Positions 1 through 9,599 of a DNA stretch of 64,000 nucleotides are shown here, piece after piece; within the stretch, counting starts at the first letter, position 1, and the number at the start of each line of letters is the position of its first letter. The stretch is from Ketogulonicigenium robustum (GTDB lineage: Bacteria > Pseudomonadota > Alphaproteobacteria > Rhodobacterales > Rhodobacteraceae), in the NCBI RefSeq assembly GCF_002117445.1, contig NZ_CP019937.1, positions 401,001 through 465,000 on the forward strand, in the 5' to 3' direction. Made by a program: the position numbers and the translations under genes. Below the pieces are notes generated by a model that ran no database searches, had not been told where the DNA came from, and saw only the letters and a list, made by a program, of their open reading frames with translations.

Positions 1-2414
1 GTCTGCGACAGCGGGCCTTCGCCTTGCGCGTCATTCATGGCGTCACGCAGGGCTTGCATCCCCTCGCGCAATGCGTCGAGGGCGGCGCCTTGCTGGTCAA
101 TCGCGCCGGGCAGGTCGCCATTCTGCAGTGCCGTTTCGGCGTTGTCCATCGCCTCGCCTGCGCGCCCCAATGCATCCTCGGCAGCCTCGGCCGAGGGGCC
201 GGATAGCTGGGGCAACCCGTCTTGCAGGGCATCCAGTTGCGCGCGCAGGGCGCGCTGCGCTTGGCGCAGGGTGTCGGTGTTTTGGTCGCCAGACTCGGAA
301 CCCGCGCCAGCACCCTCGTCTTCGCCCGGTTGCGGGCTAGCGCCATCGCCCTGTTGGTCTTGCTGTTCGTCCGCACTTTCGTCGCCCTCACCTTGCGGGT
401 CGGGGGCGTTCCCACGGCTGTCGCCTTGCGTCGGACCGCCGGGCGGGGTATTGCGGTTACGGCCGAATTCTTCCTGCATCTGACGGAAGGTCTCGTCGGC
501 CAAGCCTTGCTGGTTGCGCAGCGTGTCTTGCAAGTCTTGCATCGCGCCGCCTTGGCCGTTTCCGTCCCGACTTTCGCCGCCTTCGCCTTCCTGCATTTGC
601 AGGTTTTCCAGCAGCTCGTTCAACTGGCGCATCAGGTCGGCGGCTTCGGCCATGCGGCCTTCGTTCATCAATTCCTGGATACGGTCCATCAGGGCCTGAA
701 TCTGGTCCTGTGTGACGGTCTGGGTCTCGCCTTCCTCGCGCGGGGGGCGGTCGAGGGTGGATTCGCCGGGCGTCATGTTCTGGGCCAGCATGTCCAGATA
801 GTCCTCGGTCGCGGCGCGCAGTTCGTCCATCAACTCTTGGATCTCGGCCTCGGATGCGCCGCTGCGCATCGCCTCGTCCAGCCGCTCTTGCGCGCGGCGC
901 AGGCGGGCGCGGGCGTCGGCAAGGGCGCCTTCCTCAAACTGCATGGCGATTTCCCATAGCAGTTGGGTCACTTCGGGGCGGTCTACATCGGGGCGGTCAA
1001 GCAGGCGGATGGCGTATGCCAAACGCAGGCGAGTGTTGCGGTTGGTGATCAGCGTCTCGGGGCGATAGGCGGTGGCGCGCAGCAGCCCCAGCACGCGGCC
1101 CGCGTTCTGCGGTGACCACAGCAGGTCGCGCCGCTGCTCGGCAATGGCGCGCGCCACCGGCTGGAAGAAACGCTTGCCCGGCAGAATCATTTCGATCGCC
1201 TCGGACCGGCCGATCTGGCCTGCGGCGTCCGTCACCTCGGCTTGCACGATGACGGGCAGGCCGGCGAGGGCGGTTTGCGACAATGTGTCGGTGATCGTGC
1301 CCGATACCTCGCGCCGCGCCCCCGAAAACGGCAGCGGCAAATCCAGCACGATCGGCTCTACCCCCTCGGGCGCGGTGGCAAGGCCGTGGCGGCGGTCGAT
1401 CTTGTTCAGATCGAGCGTGATCGTCACATGCCCGCCGGTGATTGCGTAGTCGTCCAGCGCGGTGAAGGGCCATTCGAACTGGCCATCGGCGGTCGCTTTG
1501 CGGTCTGGCAGCAGTGTGATTTCGGGGGGCTGGTCGGGCAGCATGCCGACATCCCATTCGGCGCCGGGGGCCCCGTTGATGATCAGCGTGCCATCTTGCG
1601 CGACGGTGAACACTTGCTCGGGCGCCTGCGCATCGGCCTGCGGCGCGGCGACCGTTTGTTCGACGGATAGCACATGCTGAGTGTCATACAGGTTCAACTG
1701 GATACGCGTGCCCTCGGGCAGATCCAGCGAGCCTTCGGGTTGGTCACCCAGATAAAGCGTCGGCAGGCCGGTGAACCCGGGCGGAATCGCCCAACCTTCC
1801 CAGCTGGCGATATCGGCCGGAAGGCCGGTGAAATCGGGGGCGGGGGGCGGCGCCAGCGCGCTGCGTTGGCCGAAAACGGCGGCAACAACCAGCGCGATCA
1901 GCGCCATGTAGCGCAGGCCGAAGGAATCGGATTTGGCGACATCGAAATGCGGGGCAACCGCGCGCGCGCCGCCTGCGGTGCGGATCATGCGCCGAATATG
2001 CGCGTGCCACAGCGCGGTAGCCTGCGGGTCGTCCGTGCCCGTCGCTTGACTGTCGAGCAGCGTCGCCAGCGGCTGCCCCGCCATCGTCGCATCCAACCGG
2101 TCGATGACTTGGCGCGGCGTCGGGTGGCGGTAGTGCCGCGCGCCCCATGCCGCCAAGCCTGCAGTTACCGCTGCGCCTGCGCCCAGAACCCCCCATAATC
2201 CGCCGCCCGACACCCAGCCCGACAGGGTCAGCGCGGTGGTGCTGGCCAGTGCCACCCATGCCGGCCAGAACGCGCGTGCGCCGCGTTCCAGCACCATGGC
2301 TGCTTTGGTCAGGCGAAAGGGGCGGTCCAGCCCAGCGTCCAATGCCAGCAGCGCCCTGATGGGTTCAGGGCGGCGTGCGTGGCGGTCGGCTTTGCTGGTG
2401 CGCTTGGCGAACAG
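1..2414 (-). CDS. TIGR02302/DUF4175 family membrane protein, C-terminus cut by window edge
   Basis: The frame runs leftwards without a stop from just behind lysA to the window edge (about 804 codons). Hydrophobic segments lie near residues 50-68, 73-91 and 168-183, followed by a long soluble region. The C-terminal third visible here is rich in Gln, Glu, Ala and Asp and looks helical or coiled-coil. This is the architecture of the TIGR02302/DUF4175 proteins of Rhodobacterales, whose function is unknown to me. No ATG, GTG or TTG lies in frame between the lysA stop and position 2342. A strong AGGAG (2423-2427) is followed 8 nt later by a CTG at 2412-2414, which I take as the start. Alternatives are TTG at 2342 or ATG at 2297, but both lack this ribosome-binding site, and ATG 2297 would remove residues that look conserved before the first membrane segment. 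It is last in the argH-lipoprotein-lysA operon. Confidence 0.82.
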   Translation of the reverse strand, partial: MFAKRTSKADRHARRPEPIRALLALDAGLDRPFRLTKAAMVLERGARAFWPAWVALASTTALTLSGWVSGGGLWGVLGAGAAVTAGLAAWGARHYRHPTPRQVIDRLDATMAGQPLATLLDSQATGTDDPQATALWHAHIRRMIRTAGGARAVAPHFDVAKSDSFGLRYMALIALVVAAVFGQRSALAPPPAPDFTGLPADIASWEGWAIPPGFTGLPTLYLGDQPEGSLDLPEGTRIQLNLYDTQHVLSVEQTVAAPQADAQAPEQVFTVAQDGTLIINGAPGAEWDVGMLPDQPPEITLLPDRKATADGQFEWPFTALDDYAITGGHVTITLDLNKIDRRHGLATAPEGVEPIVLDLPLPFSGARREVSGTITDTLSQTALAGLPVIVQAEVTDAAGQIGRSEAIEMILPGKRFFQPVARAIAEQRRDLLWSPQNAGRVLGLLRATAYRPETLITNRNTRLRLAYAIRLLDRPDVDRPEVTQLLWEIAMQFEEGALADARARLRRAQERLDEAMRSGASEAEIQELMDELRAATEDYLDMLAQNMTPGESTLDRPPREEGETQTVTQDQIQALMDRIQELMNEGRMAEAADLMRQLNELLENLQMQEGEGGESRDGNGQGGAMQDLQDTLRNQQGLADETFRQMQEEFGRNRNTPPGGPTQGDSRGNAPDPQGEGDESADEQQDQQGDGASPQPGEDEGAGAGSESGDQNTDTLRQAQRALRAQLDALQDGLPQLSGPSAEAAEDALGRAGEAMDNAETALQNGDLPGAIDQQGAALDALREGMQALRDAMNDAQGEGPLSQ

Positions 2415-2427
2415 GGCGTCGTCTCCT

Positions 2428-3687
2428 TCAAAGCCACGCGGGAATGGTATCGCGGGCGATCATCTCCTCATAGCTGGGACGGGCGCGGATAACTGCGAAT
2501 TGATCGCCGTTGACCAGCACCTCGGGCACCAGCGGGCGCGAGTTATATTCCGACGCCATAACCGCACCATAGGCCCCCGCTGATCGGAATGCCACAAGAT
2601 CACCCGCCTGTTGGGGCGCCATGGCACGTCCCCGCGCAAAGGTGTCGCCGGTTTCGCAAACAGGGCCTACCACGTCATAAATCGCGCTAGGGTCTTTGGA
2701 CTCGACCAGCGGTATGATGTCGTGGTGCGCCTCGTACATCGCGGGGCGGATCAGGTCGTTCATCGCGGCGTCGACGATCAGGAAGCGGCGATCCTCGCCC
2801 TCTTTCAGGTAGATCACGCGGCTGACCAGTACGCCCGCGTTGCCCGAAATCAGACGACCCGGTTCGATCTCGATCTCGACATCCAGATGGCCCAGCGTTT
2901 CCTTGACCATCGCGCCATATTCCGACGGCAGCGGCGGGGCGTTGTTGTCGCGCGAATAGGGGATGCCAAGGCCGCCGCCCAGATCCAGACGGCGGATGGC
3001 GTGGCCGTCGGCGCGCAGTACCTCGGTCAATTCGGCGACTTTGGTATAGGCGGCGCGGAAGGGTGCAAGTTCGGTCAGTTGCGAGCCGATGTGCACGTCG
3101 ATCCCGACGACATCGATACCGGGCAGGCCCGCCGCATAGGCATACACCGCCCGCGCGCGCGAGATAGGGATGCCAAACTTGTTTTCCGACTTGCCTGTCG
3201 CAATCTTGGCGTGGGTGTGTGCGTCGACATCGGGGTTCACGCGCACGGCGATGGGGGCGGTCAGGCCCAGCTCGGTCGCGATGGCGGAAATCGCGTCCAG
3301 CTCGGGCTCGCTTTCCACGTTGAACTGGCGGATGCCGCCTTGCAAGGTAGTGCGGATTTCCTCGGCTGTCTTGCCGACGCCGGAAAACACGATGCGGTCA
3401 CCGGGTACGCCCGCCGCCTTGGCGCGCAGGTATTCCCCCAGACTGACGACATCCATCCCCGCGCCCAGATCGCCCAGCGTCTTCAGCACAGCAATGTTCG
3501 AGTTTGATTTGACGGCAAAGCAGACCAGATGGGGCAGGCCCGCCAGTGCGTCGTCGAACAGCTTGAAATGGCGCTGCAGCGTCGCTGTCGAATAGACGTA
3601 AACAGGCGTGCCAACGGCTTGCGCGATATCTGACAAGCGCACGTTTTCGGCGCAAAGCGGGCCGTCGCGATAGGTGAAATGGTCCAT
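2428..3687 (-). CDS. lysA: Diaminopimelate decarboxylase
   Basis: Converts meso-diaminopimelate to L-lysine, the last step of lysine synthesis, in the cytosol with pyridoxal phosphate. The protein is 419 residues, normal for the family. The PLP lysine sits in CFAVKSN (K60). HIGSQ and GGGLGIPY follow in the barrel, then EPGR. The CETGD motif near the C-terminus carries the cysteine that completes the dimer active site. It starts at an ATG nine bases after the stop of the small lipoprotein gene, in the order argH-lipoprotein-lysA common in Alphaproteobacteria, so it is probably transcribed with argH. Confidence 0.97.
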   Translation of the reverse strand: MDHFTYRDGPLCAENVRLSDIAQAVGTPVYVYSTATLQRHFKLFDDALAGLPHLVCFAVKSNSNIAVLKTLGDLGAGMDVVSLGEYLRAKAAGVPGDRIVFSGVGKTAEEIRTTLQGGIRQFNVESEPELDAISAIATELGLTAPIAVRVNPDVDAHTHAKIATGKSENKFGIPISRARAVYAYAAGLPGIDVVGIDVHIGSQLTELAPFRAAYTKVAELTEVLRADGHAIRRLDLGGGLGIPYSRDNNAPPLPSEYGAMVKETLGHLDVEIEIEPGRLISGNAGVLVSRVIYLKEGEDRRFLIVDAAMNDLIRPAMYEAHHDIIPLVESKDPSAIYDVVGPVCETGDTFARGRAMAPQQAGDLVAFRSAGAYGAVMASEYNSRPLVPEVLVNGDQFAVIRARPSYEEMIARDTIPAWL

Positions 3688-3696
3688 GATGGTCCC

Positions 3697-3810
3697 TTAT
3701 CGGCCAATGCCGACGGTTGCGGATTGGCTTGGGGGCGGGGCGATGGGGTCGCCCGCGCGTCCGCAAGCCGCGGTGGCCAGCAGCAGCCCGATCAGCAGGG
3801 CGGCCCTCAC
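3697..3810 (-). CDS. Small LptM/YifL-like lipoprotein between argH and lysA
   Basis: A 37-residue protein starting at a GTG that overlaps the argH stop (GTGA, 3807-3810). Residues 1-15 are a hydrophobic signal with a single cysteine at position 16, read as [16 protein letters not shown]. The Cys-Gly-x-x-Gly-x-(x)-x-Pro-Pro pattern right after the lipobox resembles LptM (YifL) of enterobacteria, a small outer-membrane lipoprotein that helps assemble the LPS transport translocon. A tiny lipoprotein between argH and lysA is a recurrent arrangement in Alphaproteobacteria. The lipobox is imperfect (Thr at -3), so lipidation is inferred. The gene is short enough to be missed by length filters. Confidence 0.72.
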   Translation of the reverse strand: MRAALLIGLLLATAACGRAGDPIAPPPSQSATVGIGR

Positions 3811-5192
3811 AGCAGGCCCTTCCAGCGGGCGATCTGCGCGCGGACATTCGACGGTGCCGTGCCGCCGTACGACGTGCGGCTGGCGACCGAATTCTGCACC
3901 CCCAGCACGTCGAACACATCGGCGCGAATGCCGGCGTGGACACTTTGCATATCGGCCAACGTCAAATCGGGCAGGTCACAGCCCTTGCTTTCGGCCAGCG
4001 CGACCAGCGTGCCCGTCACGTGGTGGGCATCACGGAAGGGCAGGTTCAATTCGCGCACCAGCCAGTCGGCCAGATCGGTCGCGGTCGAAAAGCCGGTCGC
4101 TGCGGCTTTTTCCATAACGTCGCGGTTGGCAGTCATGTCGGTAATCATGCCGGTCATTGCGGCCAGTGCCAGCAACAGGTTGTCGGATGCGTCGAAGACC
4201 TGTTCTTTGTCCTCTTGCATGTCCTTGGAATAAGTCAGCGGCAGGCCCTTCATCACGGTCATCAGGGCAACGTTCGCGCCCATGATACGGCCGATTTTCG
4301 CGCGGATCAGTTCCGCCGCGTCGGGGTTGCGCTTTTGCGGCATGATCGACGAGCCCGTCGACCAGCGGTCCGACATGCGGACGAAGCGGAATTGTGCGGT
4401 CGACCAGATCACCAGCTCCTCGGCCAGACGCGAAAGGTGCATCGCGCAGATCGAGGCTGCGGCCAGATATTCCAGCGCGAAATCGCGGTCAGATGTCGAA
4501 TCAAGCGAGTTTGCGGTCGGGCGGTCAAAGCCCAAGGCCTCAGCCGTCATGTGGCGGTTGATCGGGAACGAGGTGCCCGCCAGCGCGGCAGCGCCAAGGG
4601 GCGATTCGTTCATCCGCTTGCGCGCATCGGCAAAGCGCGAGCGGTCGCGGGCGAACATTTCCACATAGGCCATCAGGTGGTGGCCCAGCGTCACGGGCTG
4701 CGCGACCTGCAGGTGGGTAAAGCCGGGCATGACCCAGTCGGCGGCAGCCTCGGCCTGCGCCAGCAGCGCCTGAATGATCGCCAGCAGCGCGCCATCGACT
4801 GCGTCGCACTGATCGCGCACCCACAGGCGGAAATCGACGGCCACTTGGTCATTGCGCGAACGGGCGGTGTGCAGGCGGCCAGCGGGTTCGCCGATGATTT
4901 CCTTCAGCCGCGATTCCACGTTCATGTGGATGTCTTCCAGCGCGGTCGAGAAAGCGAACTTTCCGCCCTCGATTTCTGACAATACGGTGAGGAGGCCTTC
5001 CCTGATCGCCTCGGCATCCTTATCGGTGATGATGCCCGTGGCGGCCAGCATGGCGGCATGGGCGCGCGAGCCTTCGATGTCTTGTCGGGCAAGCCGCTTG
5101 TCGAACCCGATCGAGGCGTTGATCGCCTCCATGATCGCGTCCGGGCCGGTGGCGAAACGCCCGCCCCACATGGCATTCGAGGTCTTGGTCAT
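3807..5192 (-). CDS. argH: Argininosuccinate lyase
   Basis: Cleaves argininosuccinate to arginine and fumarate, the last step of arginine synthesis. The protein is 461 residues, full length for the fumarase/aspartase superfamily. The signature [12 protein letters not shown], with the catalytic serine loop, is intact, and the N-terminus MWGGRF is typical of ArgH. It heads a minus-strand operon with the small lipoprotein gene (4-nt overlap) and lysA. Only 22 bases separate its ATG from that of the divergent thioredoxin gene, so the promoters of the two genes must overlap or lie inside coding sequence. Confidence 0.97.
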   Translation of the reverse strand: MTKTSNAMWGGRFATGPDAIMEAINASIGFDKRLARQDIEGSRAHAAMLAATGIITDKDAEAIREGLLTVLSEIEGGKFAFSTALEDIHMNVESRLKEIIGEPAGRLHTARSRNDQVAVDFRLWVRDQCDAVDGALLAIIQALLAQAEAAADWVMPGFTHLQVAQPVTLGHHLMAYVEMFARDRSRFADARKRMNESPLGAAALAGTSFPINRHMTAEALGFDRPTANSLDSTSDRDFALEYLAAASICAMHLSRLAEELVIWSTAQFRFVRMSDRWSTGSSIMPQKRNPDAAELIRAKIGRIMGANVALMTVMKGLPLTYSKDMQEDKEQVFDASDNLLLALAAMTGMITDMTANRDVMEKAAATGFSTATDLADWLVRELNLPFRDAHHVTGTLVALAESKGCDLPDLTLADMQSVHAGIRADVFDVLGVQNSVASRTSYGGTAPSNVRAQIARWKGLL

Positions 5193-5214
5193 GATAATTG
5201 TCCTGGGGGATCAG

Positions 5215-5766
5215 ATGCAGAAACTGGTATGGGCGTCTGTTTATACGGCGCTGGCGCTGATGGCAAACACGGCAATGGCCGCCGGTATCGCGGATTTGCG
5301 CGAAGGCGATATGCGCAAGCTGGCGGTGCACGATGCGCCCGTTACCGCGTCCAGCGTGACCTTCACATCCGAGGACGGCGATACGATGTCGCTGGCCGAT
5401 TTGCAGGGCAAAGTGACGGTGCTGAATTTCTGGGCGACATGGTGCGCCCCCTGCCGCGTCGAGATGCCGACCCTGTCCGCGCTGCAGACGCAGCTGGGCG
5501 GCGACGATTTTCAGGTGGTGACCATTGCCACCGGCCGCAACGACCGCGACGGGATGGAGCGGTTCTTCGACGAGATCGGTGTCGATAATCTGGATTTGCA
5601 CACCGATCCACGTCAGGCGCTGGCGCGCGATATGGGCGTGATGGGCTTGCCGGTCACTGTCATTCTGGATCGCGAGGGCCGCGAAGTCGCGCGTCTGATG
5701 GGCGATGCCGATTGGTCGAGTGATAGCGCCAAATCCATCATCGGCGCCCTGATCGCGCAAAACTGA
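5215..5766 (+). CDS. TlpA-like periplasmic thiol:disulfide oxidoreductase
   Basis: A 183-residue secreted thioredoxin-fold protein. An N-terminal signal peptide (residues 1-22, ending AMA) is followed by the redox motif WCAPC (C77, C80) and the cis-proline loop MGLPVT (P146). Proteins of this type (TlpA/ResA group) reduce disulfides in the periplasm, usually for cytochrome c or copper-enzyme maturation. The start ATG follows GGGGGA and lies 22 bases from argH on the other strand. A longer in-frame reading upstream exists only as antisense to argH and is rejected. The convergent neighbour is a DsbD alpha-domain-like protein, a plausible redox partner. Confidence 0.9.
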   Translation: MQKLVWASVYTALALMANTAMAAGIADLREGDMRKLAVHDAPVTASSVTFTSEDGDTMSLADLQGKVTVLNFWATWCAPCRVEMPTLSALQTQLGGDDFQVVTIATGRNDRDGMERFFDEIGVDNLDLHTDPRQALARDMGVMGLPVTVILDREGREVARLMGDADWSSDSAKSIIGALIAQN

Positions 5767-5782
5767 TGGTACTGCGGGTGCG

Positions 5783-6613
5783 TCAGCCCCCGACGCACCC
5801 GTGCAAATCTACGGCCCCATCGGGTGACAGCACCGTAAAGCGCAGCCGCGACCTGTCGATGCTGCCTTGGCGGTCGCGGGGCATGAAAATCTCGGCCTGC
5901 GTATAGATCACATCGCCTTGGCGGCTCGTCTGCGCCTCGCTGACATGGGCGCCGGGGATCCCCGATTCGATGACAGTCACCTCGGGCCCGCCATGGCGGG
6001 CGCGCAGGGGAATCGCCGCGCTGATGCTGAAGCCGCGCCGACCGGGGCGAATGTCGCAGCGCACCGGCCCTGCACCGGCCTCGGTTGCGGTTTGGGGGCG
6101 GTCGACCAATGCGGCGGCGATCAGCGGGTCGCGCGGGCCATCCTTGGGCAGCGCCGCGTCAAAATCCAGTCGCACGGGGATGCAGATGTCTTTGCAGACG
6201 CCGATTTCGATATCGCCGGCGATATGGGCGGGGGCGTCGGGGTCGCTCAGGCTAATTTCGATGGGCAGCGTGACCGAGCCGACATAGCCGATCGTGCGCA
6301 TTCCAGCGGTCTCGAAAGCCTGCGGAACGGGCCACTGGAACTGCGCGTTGGTAATGTTTTGGCTGGACGTCAGCGCGATTTGCGGCGGAATGCCAGCTTC
6401 GCCCGGCGATCGCCAATAAGTCTTCCAGCCCGGGGCCAGTGTAATCTGGACGCCTGCAATCTGCGTGCCGCGGTCTGTCCGCCATCCGGGTAGGATGCGC
6501 ATATCCACGACATCTGCCAGATCATCGGCATGCGCGGGCGGGGCCATGGCAAAGCTGGCGGCCATGGGCAAAAGGCTGAATGCGGCAAGGGCGATAAGTT
6601 TTTTCGGCGTCAT
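5783..6613 (-). CDS. Secreted DsbD N-terminal (alpha) domain-like protein
   Basis: A 276-residue exported protein with a signal peptide (cleavage near PAHA-DD). The rest resembles the thiol-disulfide interchange alpha domain of DsbD/ScsB proteins. The motif GVCKDICIP near the middle carries the cysteine pair expected to exchange disulfides. There is no membrane domain, so it must act as a stand-alone periplasmic module. I chose the ATG at 6611-6613 because it gives a clean signal peptide. A TTG 30 bases further upstream is possible. It converges on the TlpA-like gene with a 16-base gap, which supports a shared periplasmic redox role. Confidence 0.83.
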   Translation of the reverse strand: MTPKKLIALAAFSLLPMAASFAMAPPAHADDLADVVDMRILPGWRTDRGTQIAGVQITLAPGWKTYWRSPGEAGIPPQIALTSSQNITNAQFQWPVPQAFETAGMRTIGYVGSVTLPIEISLSDPDAPAHIAGDIEIGVCKDICIPVRLDFDAALPKDGPRDPLIAAALVDRPQTATEAGAGPVRCDIRPGRRGFSISAAIPLRARHGGPEVTVIESGIPGAHVSEAQTSRQGDVIYTQAEIFMPRDRQGSIDRSRLRFTVLSPDGAVDLHGCVGG

Positions 6614-6718
6614 GGCGCTTGTGTGCGGCAATTGCGCGCGCAAGAAAAGTCACTTTGACGCGAAACGACTGAAATCTGGCTATTGCGCCCCAGCGTCTGC
6701 GATCACATCTTCAAGGGT

Positions 6719-7301
6719 ATGGAAAAGATCGAAAGAAGCCTGACCGGAAAGTTCCTGATCGCCATGCCCGACATGGCTGACGAGCGTTTTCGCCAGAGCT
6801 TGGTCTATATTTGCGCCCATGGTGATGATGGCGCGCTCGGCCTGATCATCAACAAACCCGCCGATGGGCTGCAGCTGAATGCGGTGATGACCCATATGGG
6901 CATTGATGTGCATACCGATGTGGCCGCCAGCAATGGCCGCGCGCTAATGCGTTTTGGCGGGCCGGTCGAGCCTGGCCGCGGTTTCGTGCTGCACGGCCCC
7001 GATTACGAGGCCCCCGAGGGCACCGTCACCGTCAGCGAAGTGATCCGCATGACATCCTCGCGGGATATTCTGGAACAGGTGGCTGTCGGGAACGGCCCGC
7101 GCCGCGCGGCCTATTTTCTGGGGTATTCCGGCTGGGATACGGGCCAGTTGGAGGCTGAAATTGCCGATAACGGCTGGCTTGTTGCGCAATCGCCGACGGA
7201 TCTCATCTTTTCCGACGATTACGACGCCAAATGGGCGCGCGCCCCTGCGTGCCTTGGGGGTCGAGCCTGCGTTGCTATCGGGCAGCGGCGGGTCGGCTTA
7301 G
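6719..7301 (+). CDS. yqgE: YqgE/AlgH family protein, apparent frameshift near the C-terminus
   Basis: The first about 175 residues match the YqgE/AlgH (DUF179) family: GKFLIAMP at the start, [24 protein letters not shown] and [15 protein letters not shown]. After KWARA the frame changes to unrelated sequence. Skipping one C of the run CCCC at 7242-7245 restores the family-type ending ([18 protein letters not shown]) with a TAG at 7299-7301, which then overlaps the recO stop by four bases as expected for tightly packed convergent genes. Uncorrected, the reading frame runs antisense into recO to 7468. It is either a recent inactivating or extending mutation or a base-calling error. The start is ATG 6719; a TTG at 6683 is an alternative. 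The family's function is uncertain. Confidence 0.8.
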
Positions 7302-8029
7302 CCGTTCTGCCGCCCGAATGCGTCCAGCAGGCGGCCCCGCGCGGCAGGCAGCGGCTTGCCGTCGTGCAGGCGGTTTTGCAAGAACCATCCCGTTGTGGTC
7401 AGCGCCGTGATGATTTCATCACGCGGCGCGTCGCCTTCACCGCGCATGACGGCGGGCAGCGGCAATAGGCGGTCGGCCCAATCGCCCGCGCCCGTCCCGC
7501 TAACGGCGCGGCCCGATTTGGGCGAGACATAGCACAAATCCGCCGTCGCCCCCGTGACGGCGCAGCGCGACAGGTCAAGGCCAAACCCGGTCTCGCGTAG
7601 CAACGACATTTCCCACTGCAGATAGGCGAGGGGCCAGAAATGCGCCCAATCGGGTTGGCCGATCAAGTCCAGCAGCGCGACGCTTTGGGTGAAAAGGGCC
7701 GGGTAGGGCAGCCGTTCGGGCAGCGTATCGGCAAGCAGGGCGGTGACAGCCGCACCGGCGGCCAGCGACAGGCGACTTTCCATGATGGCGGCTGCGCGGC
7801 TGCGCAGCGGTTCGACCTGTAATGTGCCAAGCTGGTTTTGCAATCTGGCCCGCCAGCGCAGCGAAAGCTGGTTTCCCACGCTCAGCATCGGCTTTTTACG
7901 CGTGCTAGCCCCGCCGCGCACAACCCCGCCGACGACGCCATGCACCTGCGTGAACGCGTGAATGATCATCGACGATTCGCCGTGATGGCGTGCGTCCAGC
8001 AGCAGCCCCTCGTCTTCCCAATCGATCAT
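7298..8029 (-). CDS. recO: DNA repair protein RecO
   Basis: RecO anneals single strands and helps load RecA in the RecFOR gap-repair pathway. About 243 residues. It has the expected N-terminal OB-fold start ([18 protein letters not shown]), [12 protein letters not shown], and the helical C-terminal domain ending in [13 protein letters not shown] start at the ATG 8027-8029; a GTG two codons upstream is possible. The gene lies on the same strand as the era operon but is separated from it by an M24 peptidase gene on the opposite strand, unlike the contiguous era-recO order seen in many relatives. Confidence 0.93.
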   Translation of the reverse strand: MIDWEDEGLLLDARHHGESSMIIHAFTQVHGVVGGVVRGGASTRKKPMLSVGNQLSLRWRARLQNQLGTLQVEPLRSRAAAIMESRLSLAAGAAVTALLADTLPERLPYPALFTQSVALLDLIGQPDWAHFWPLAYLQWEMSLLRETGFGLDLSRCAVTGATADLCYVSPKSGRAVSGTGAGDWADRLLPLPAVMRGEGDAPRDEIITALTTTGWFLQNRLHDGKPLPAARGRLLDAFGRQNG

Positions 8030-8155
8030 GCGCACCCCGTTTTACGTAATGTGCCACGCCAGCACGCGCGCGCCAAGCGGTGCCGGTTGCGGCAAGCGTG
8101 GGCGCGGTCTATCACCAAGGAGCCCCATAGGCAGGCCGATAAAAGGAGAGAGACG

Positions 8156-9247
8156 ATGTCCGATGAAACCCGCTTGGCCGCATTACGCGCCAGCATGGCG
8201 CAGGCCCAGATTGATCTGCTGGTGCTGGGGCCGGGGTCGAATATGCACTGGGTTTTGGGCTTTCACACCCACCCGGACGAACGCCCCTGCCTGCTGATGG
8301 TCACCGCTACGGGGATCGGCATGGTGATGCCCGCCCTGAACGCCGAGGAGGCCCGCAAGCACGACGCCGCCCTGACCCTGTGGACATGGAGCGACGCCGA
8401 AGGCCCGCAGGCCGCACTGGATCAGGCCATCGCGGCGCTGGGCGCTGGCACAGCGCGCAAGGTTGCGGTGGATGATGCCATGCGGACCGATTTTTCGCTG
8501 CTGGTCTTGGATGCAATCCCGCAAGCAGGCCATGCCTTCGCCTCGGTCGTGATGACCCCGCTGCGGATGCGCAAAGATGCAGCCGAGTTCGAATTGCTAC
8601 GCGAAAACGCCGCCATCGCCGACCGCGCGATGCAGGCGGCCTATGCCGCCGTCAAGCCTGGCATGACCGAGGCCGATCTAGCCGCCGTCATCCGCAACAG
8701 CTTTATCAGCGAAGGCGCACAGCCGATGTTCTCGATCGTTGGCGCGAATGAAAACGGGGCCTTCCCGCACCATTCGACATCGGGCCGCGTTTTGCAGGCG
8801 GGCGATGCCATCGTGGTTGATATTGGCGCCGCCAAAGATGCGTTCTCGTCGGATATGACGCGAATGGTCGTCATCGGCACACCAGACGCCGAATATGATG
8901 CCGTGCATGCCGTGGTTGAGGCCGCCGTACAAGCCGCTGTTGCCGCAGCGCAGCCCGGTGTGCCTGCCAAGGTTGTCGATCTGGCCGCGCGCGGCGTGAT
9001 CGAGGCGGCGGGTTACGGTGAATACTTCGTCCACCGGACCGGCCACGGTCTTGGCCTTGATGGTCACGAGGGGCCCTACATCACATCGACATCTGAAACG
9101 GTGCTGGATGTCGGCATGGTGTTTTCGATCGAACCCGGAATCTACCTGCCCGGCCGTTTCGGCATCCGGCTGGAGGAGCTGGTCATCCTTCACGCAGACG
9201 GGGTCGAGATCCTGTCCAAGCTGCCGCGTGATGCGGTCCGTGTCTGA
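8156..9247 (+). CDS. M24 family Xaa-Pro aminopeptidase
   Basis: A 363-residue cytosolic metallopeptidase with the creatinase-like N-terminal domain (residues 1-130) and a pita-bread catalytic domain. The five metal ligands are visible in order: Asp in VVDIGA, Asp in SSDMTR, His in RTGHGLGLD, Glu in FSIEPG and Glu in IRLEEL. It should remove an N-terminal residue before proline from peptides or handle dipeptides; the exact substrate cannot be told. The start ATG follows AAAGGAGAGAGACG, a strong ribosome-binding site. It lies alone on this strand between recO and DUF1491. Confidence 0.93.
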   Translation: MSDETRLAALRASMAQAQIDLLVLGPGSNMHWVLGFHTHPDERPCLLMVTATGIGMVMPALNAEEARKHDAALTLWTWSDAEGPQAALDQAIAALGAGTARKVAVDDAMRTDFSLLVLDAIPQAGHAFASVVMTPLRMRKDAAEFELLRENAAIADRAMQAAYAAVKPGMTEADLAAVIRNSFISEGAQPMFSIVGANENGAFPHHSTSGRVLQAGDAIVVDIGAAKDAFSSDMTRMVVIGTPDAEYDAVHAVVEAAVQAAVAAAQPGVPAKVVDLAARGVIEAAGYGEYFVHRTGHGLGLDGHEGPYITSTSETVLDVGMVFSIEPGIYLPGRFGIRLEELVILHADGVEILSKLPRDAVRV

Positions 9248-9260
9248 GGCGCGCGTCTGA

Positions 9261-9599
9261 TTAATCGGCCAGACCATCTTCGGCCAGCAGATGCCGGCCA
9301 AGGCGGTCTTCGACCTCGATCACCCATAGATCGGGGTCGAATGAGCGCTGGCGGGCGATGGCAGCGTCGACGCCGCTTTCATCCCCTTCGGCCAACGTCA
9401 CCCACGCCCGTTGGCCGGTCATCAAATCGTAGCTGCGTTGGAACAGGCGGGCCTGCCCATCAAGCGTGCTGGATTTCACCAGCACCGCCCCTGCGGTCGC
9501 ATCACCCTTTTTCACGATGAAGGCCGGAATATCGGCCAGGCGCAGGCGCTGCAGATAAGCGCCTACCCAAAAATCGGTCGTCAGGCGGGCCTCAGGCAT
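9261..9599 (-). CDS. DUF1491 family protein
   Basis: A 112-residue soluble protein starting [19 protein letters not shown], with the pattern SYDLMTGQRAW and a C-terminal IEVEDRLGRHLL, as in the alphaproteobacterial DUF1491 family. The function is unknown. Its ATG lies inside the end of era (8-nt overlap), so it is translationally coupled and is the last gene of the rpoZ-to-era operon. It ends 13 bases from the stop of the convergent M24 peptidase. Confidence 0.88.
   Translation of the reverse strand: MPEARLTTDFWVGAYLQRLRLADIPAFIVKKGDATAGAVLVKSSTLDGQARLFQRSYDLMTGQRAWVTLAEGDESGVDAAIARQRSFDPDLWVIEVEDRLGRHLLAEDGLAD

Noticed and set aside
3717..4979. 420-codon plus-strand frame opposite argH
   Set aside because: Low-complexity His/Arg/Gln composition typical of antisense frames in GC-rich genes; argH is a perfect family match on the other strand.
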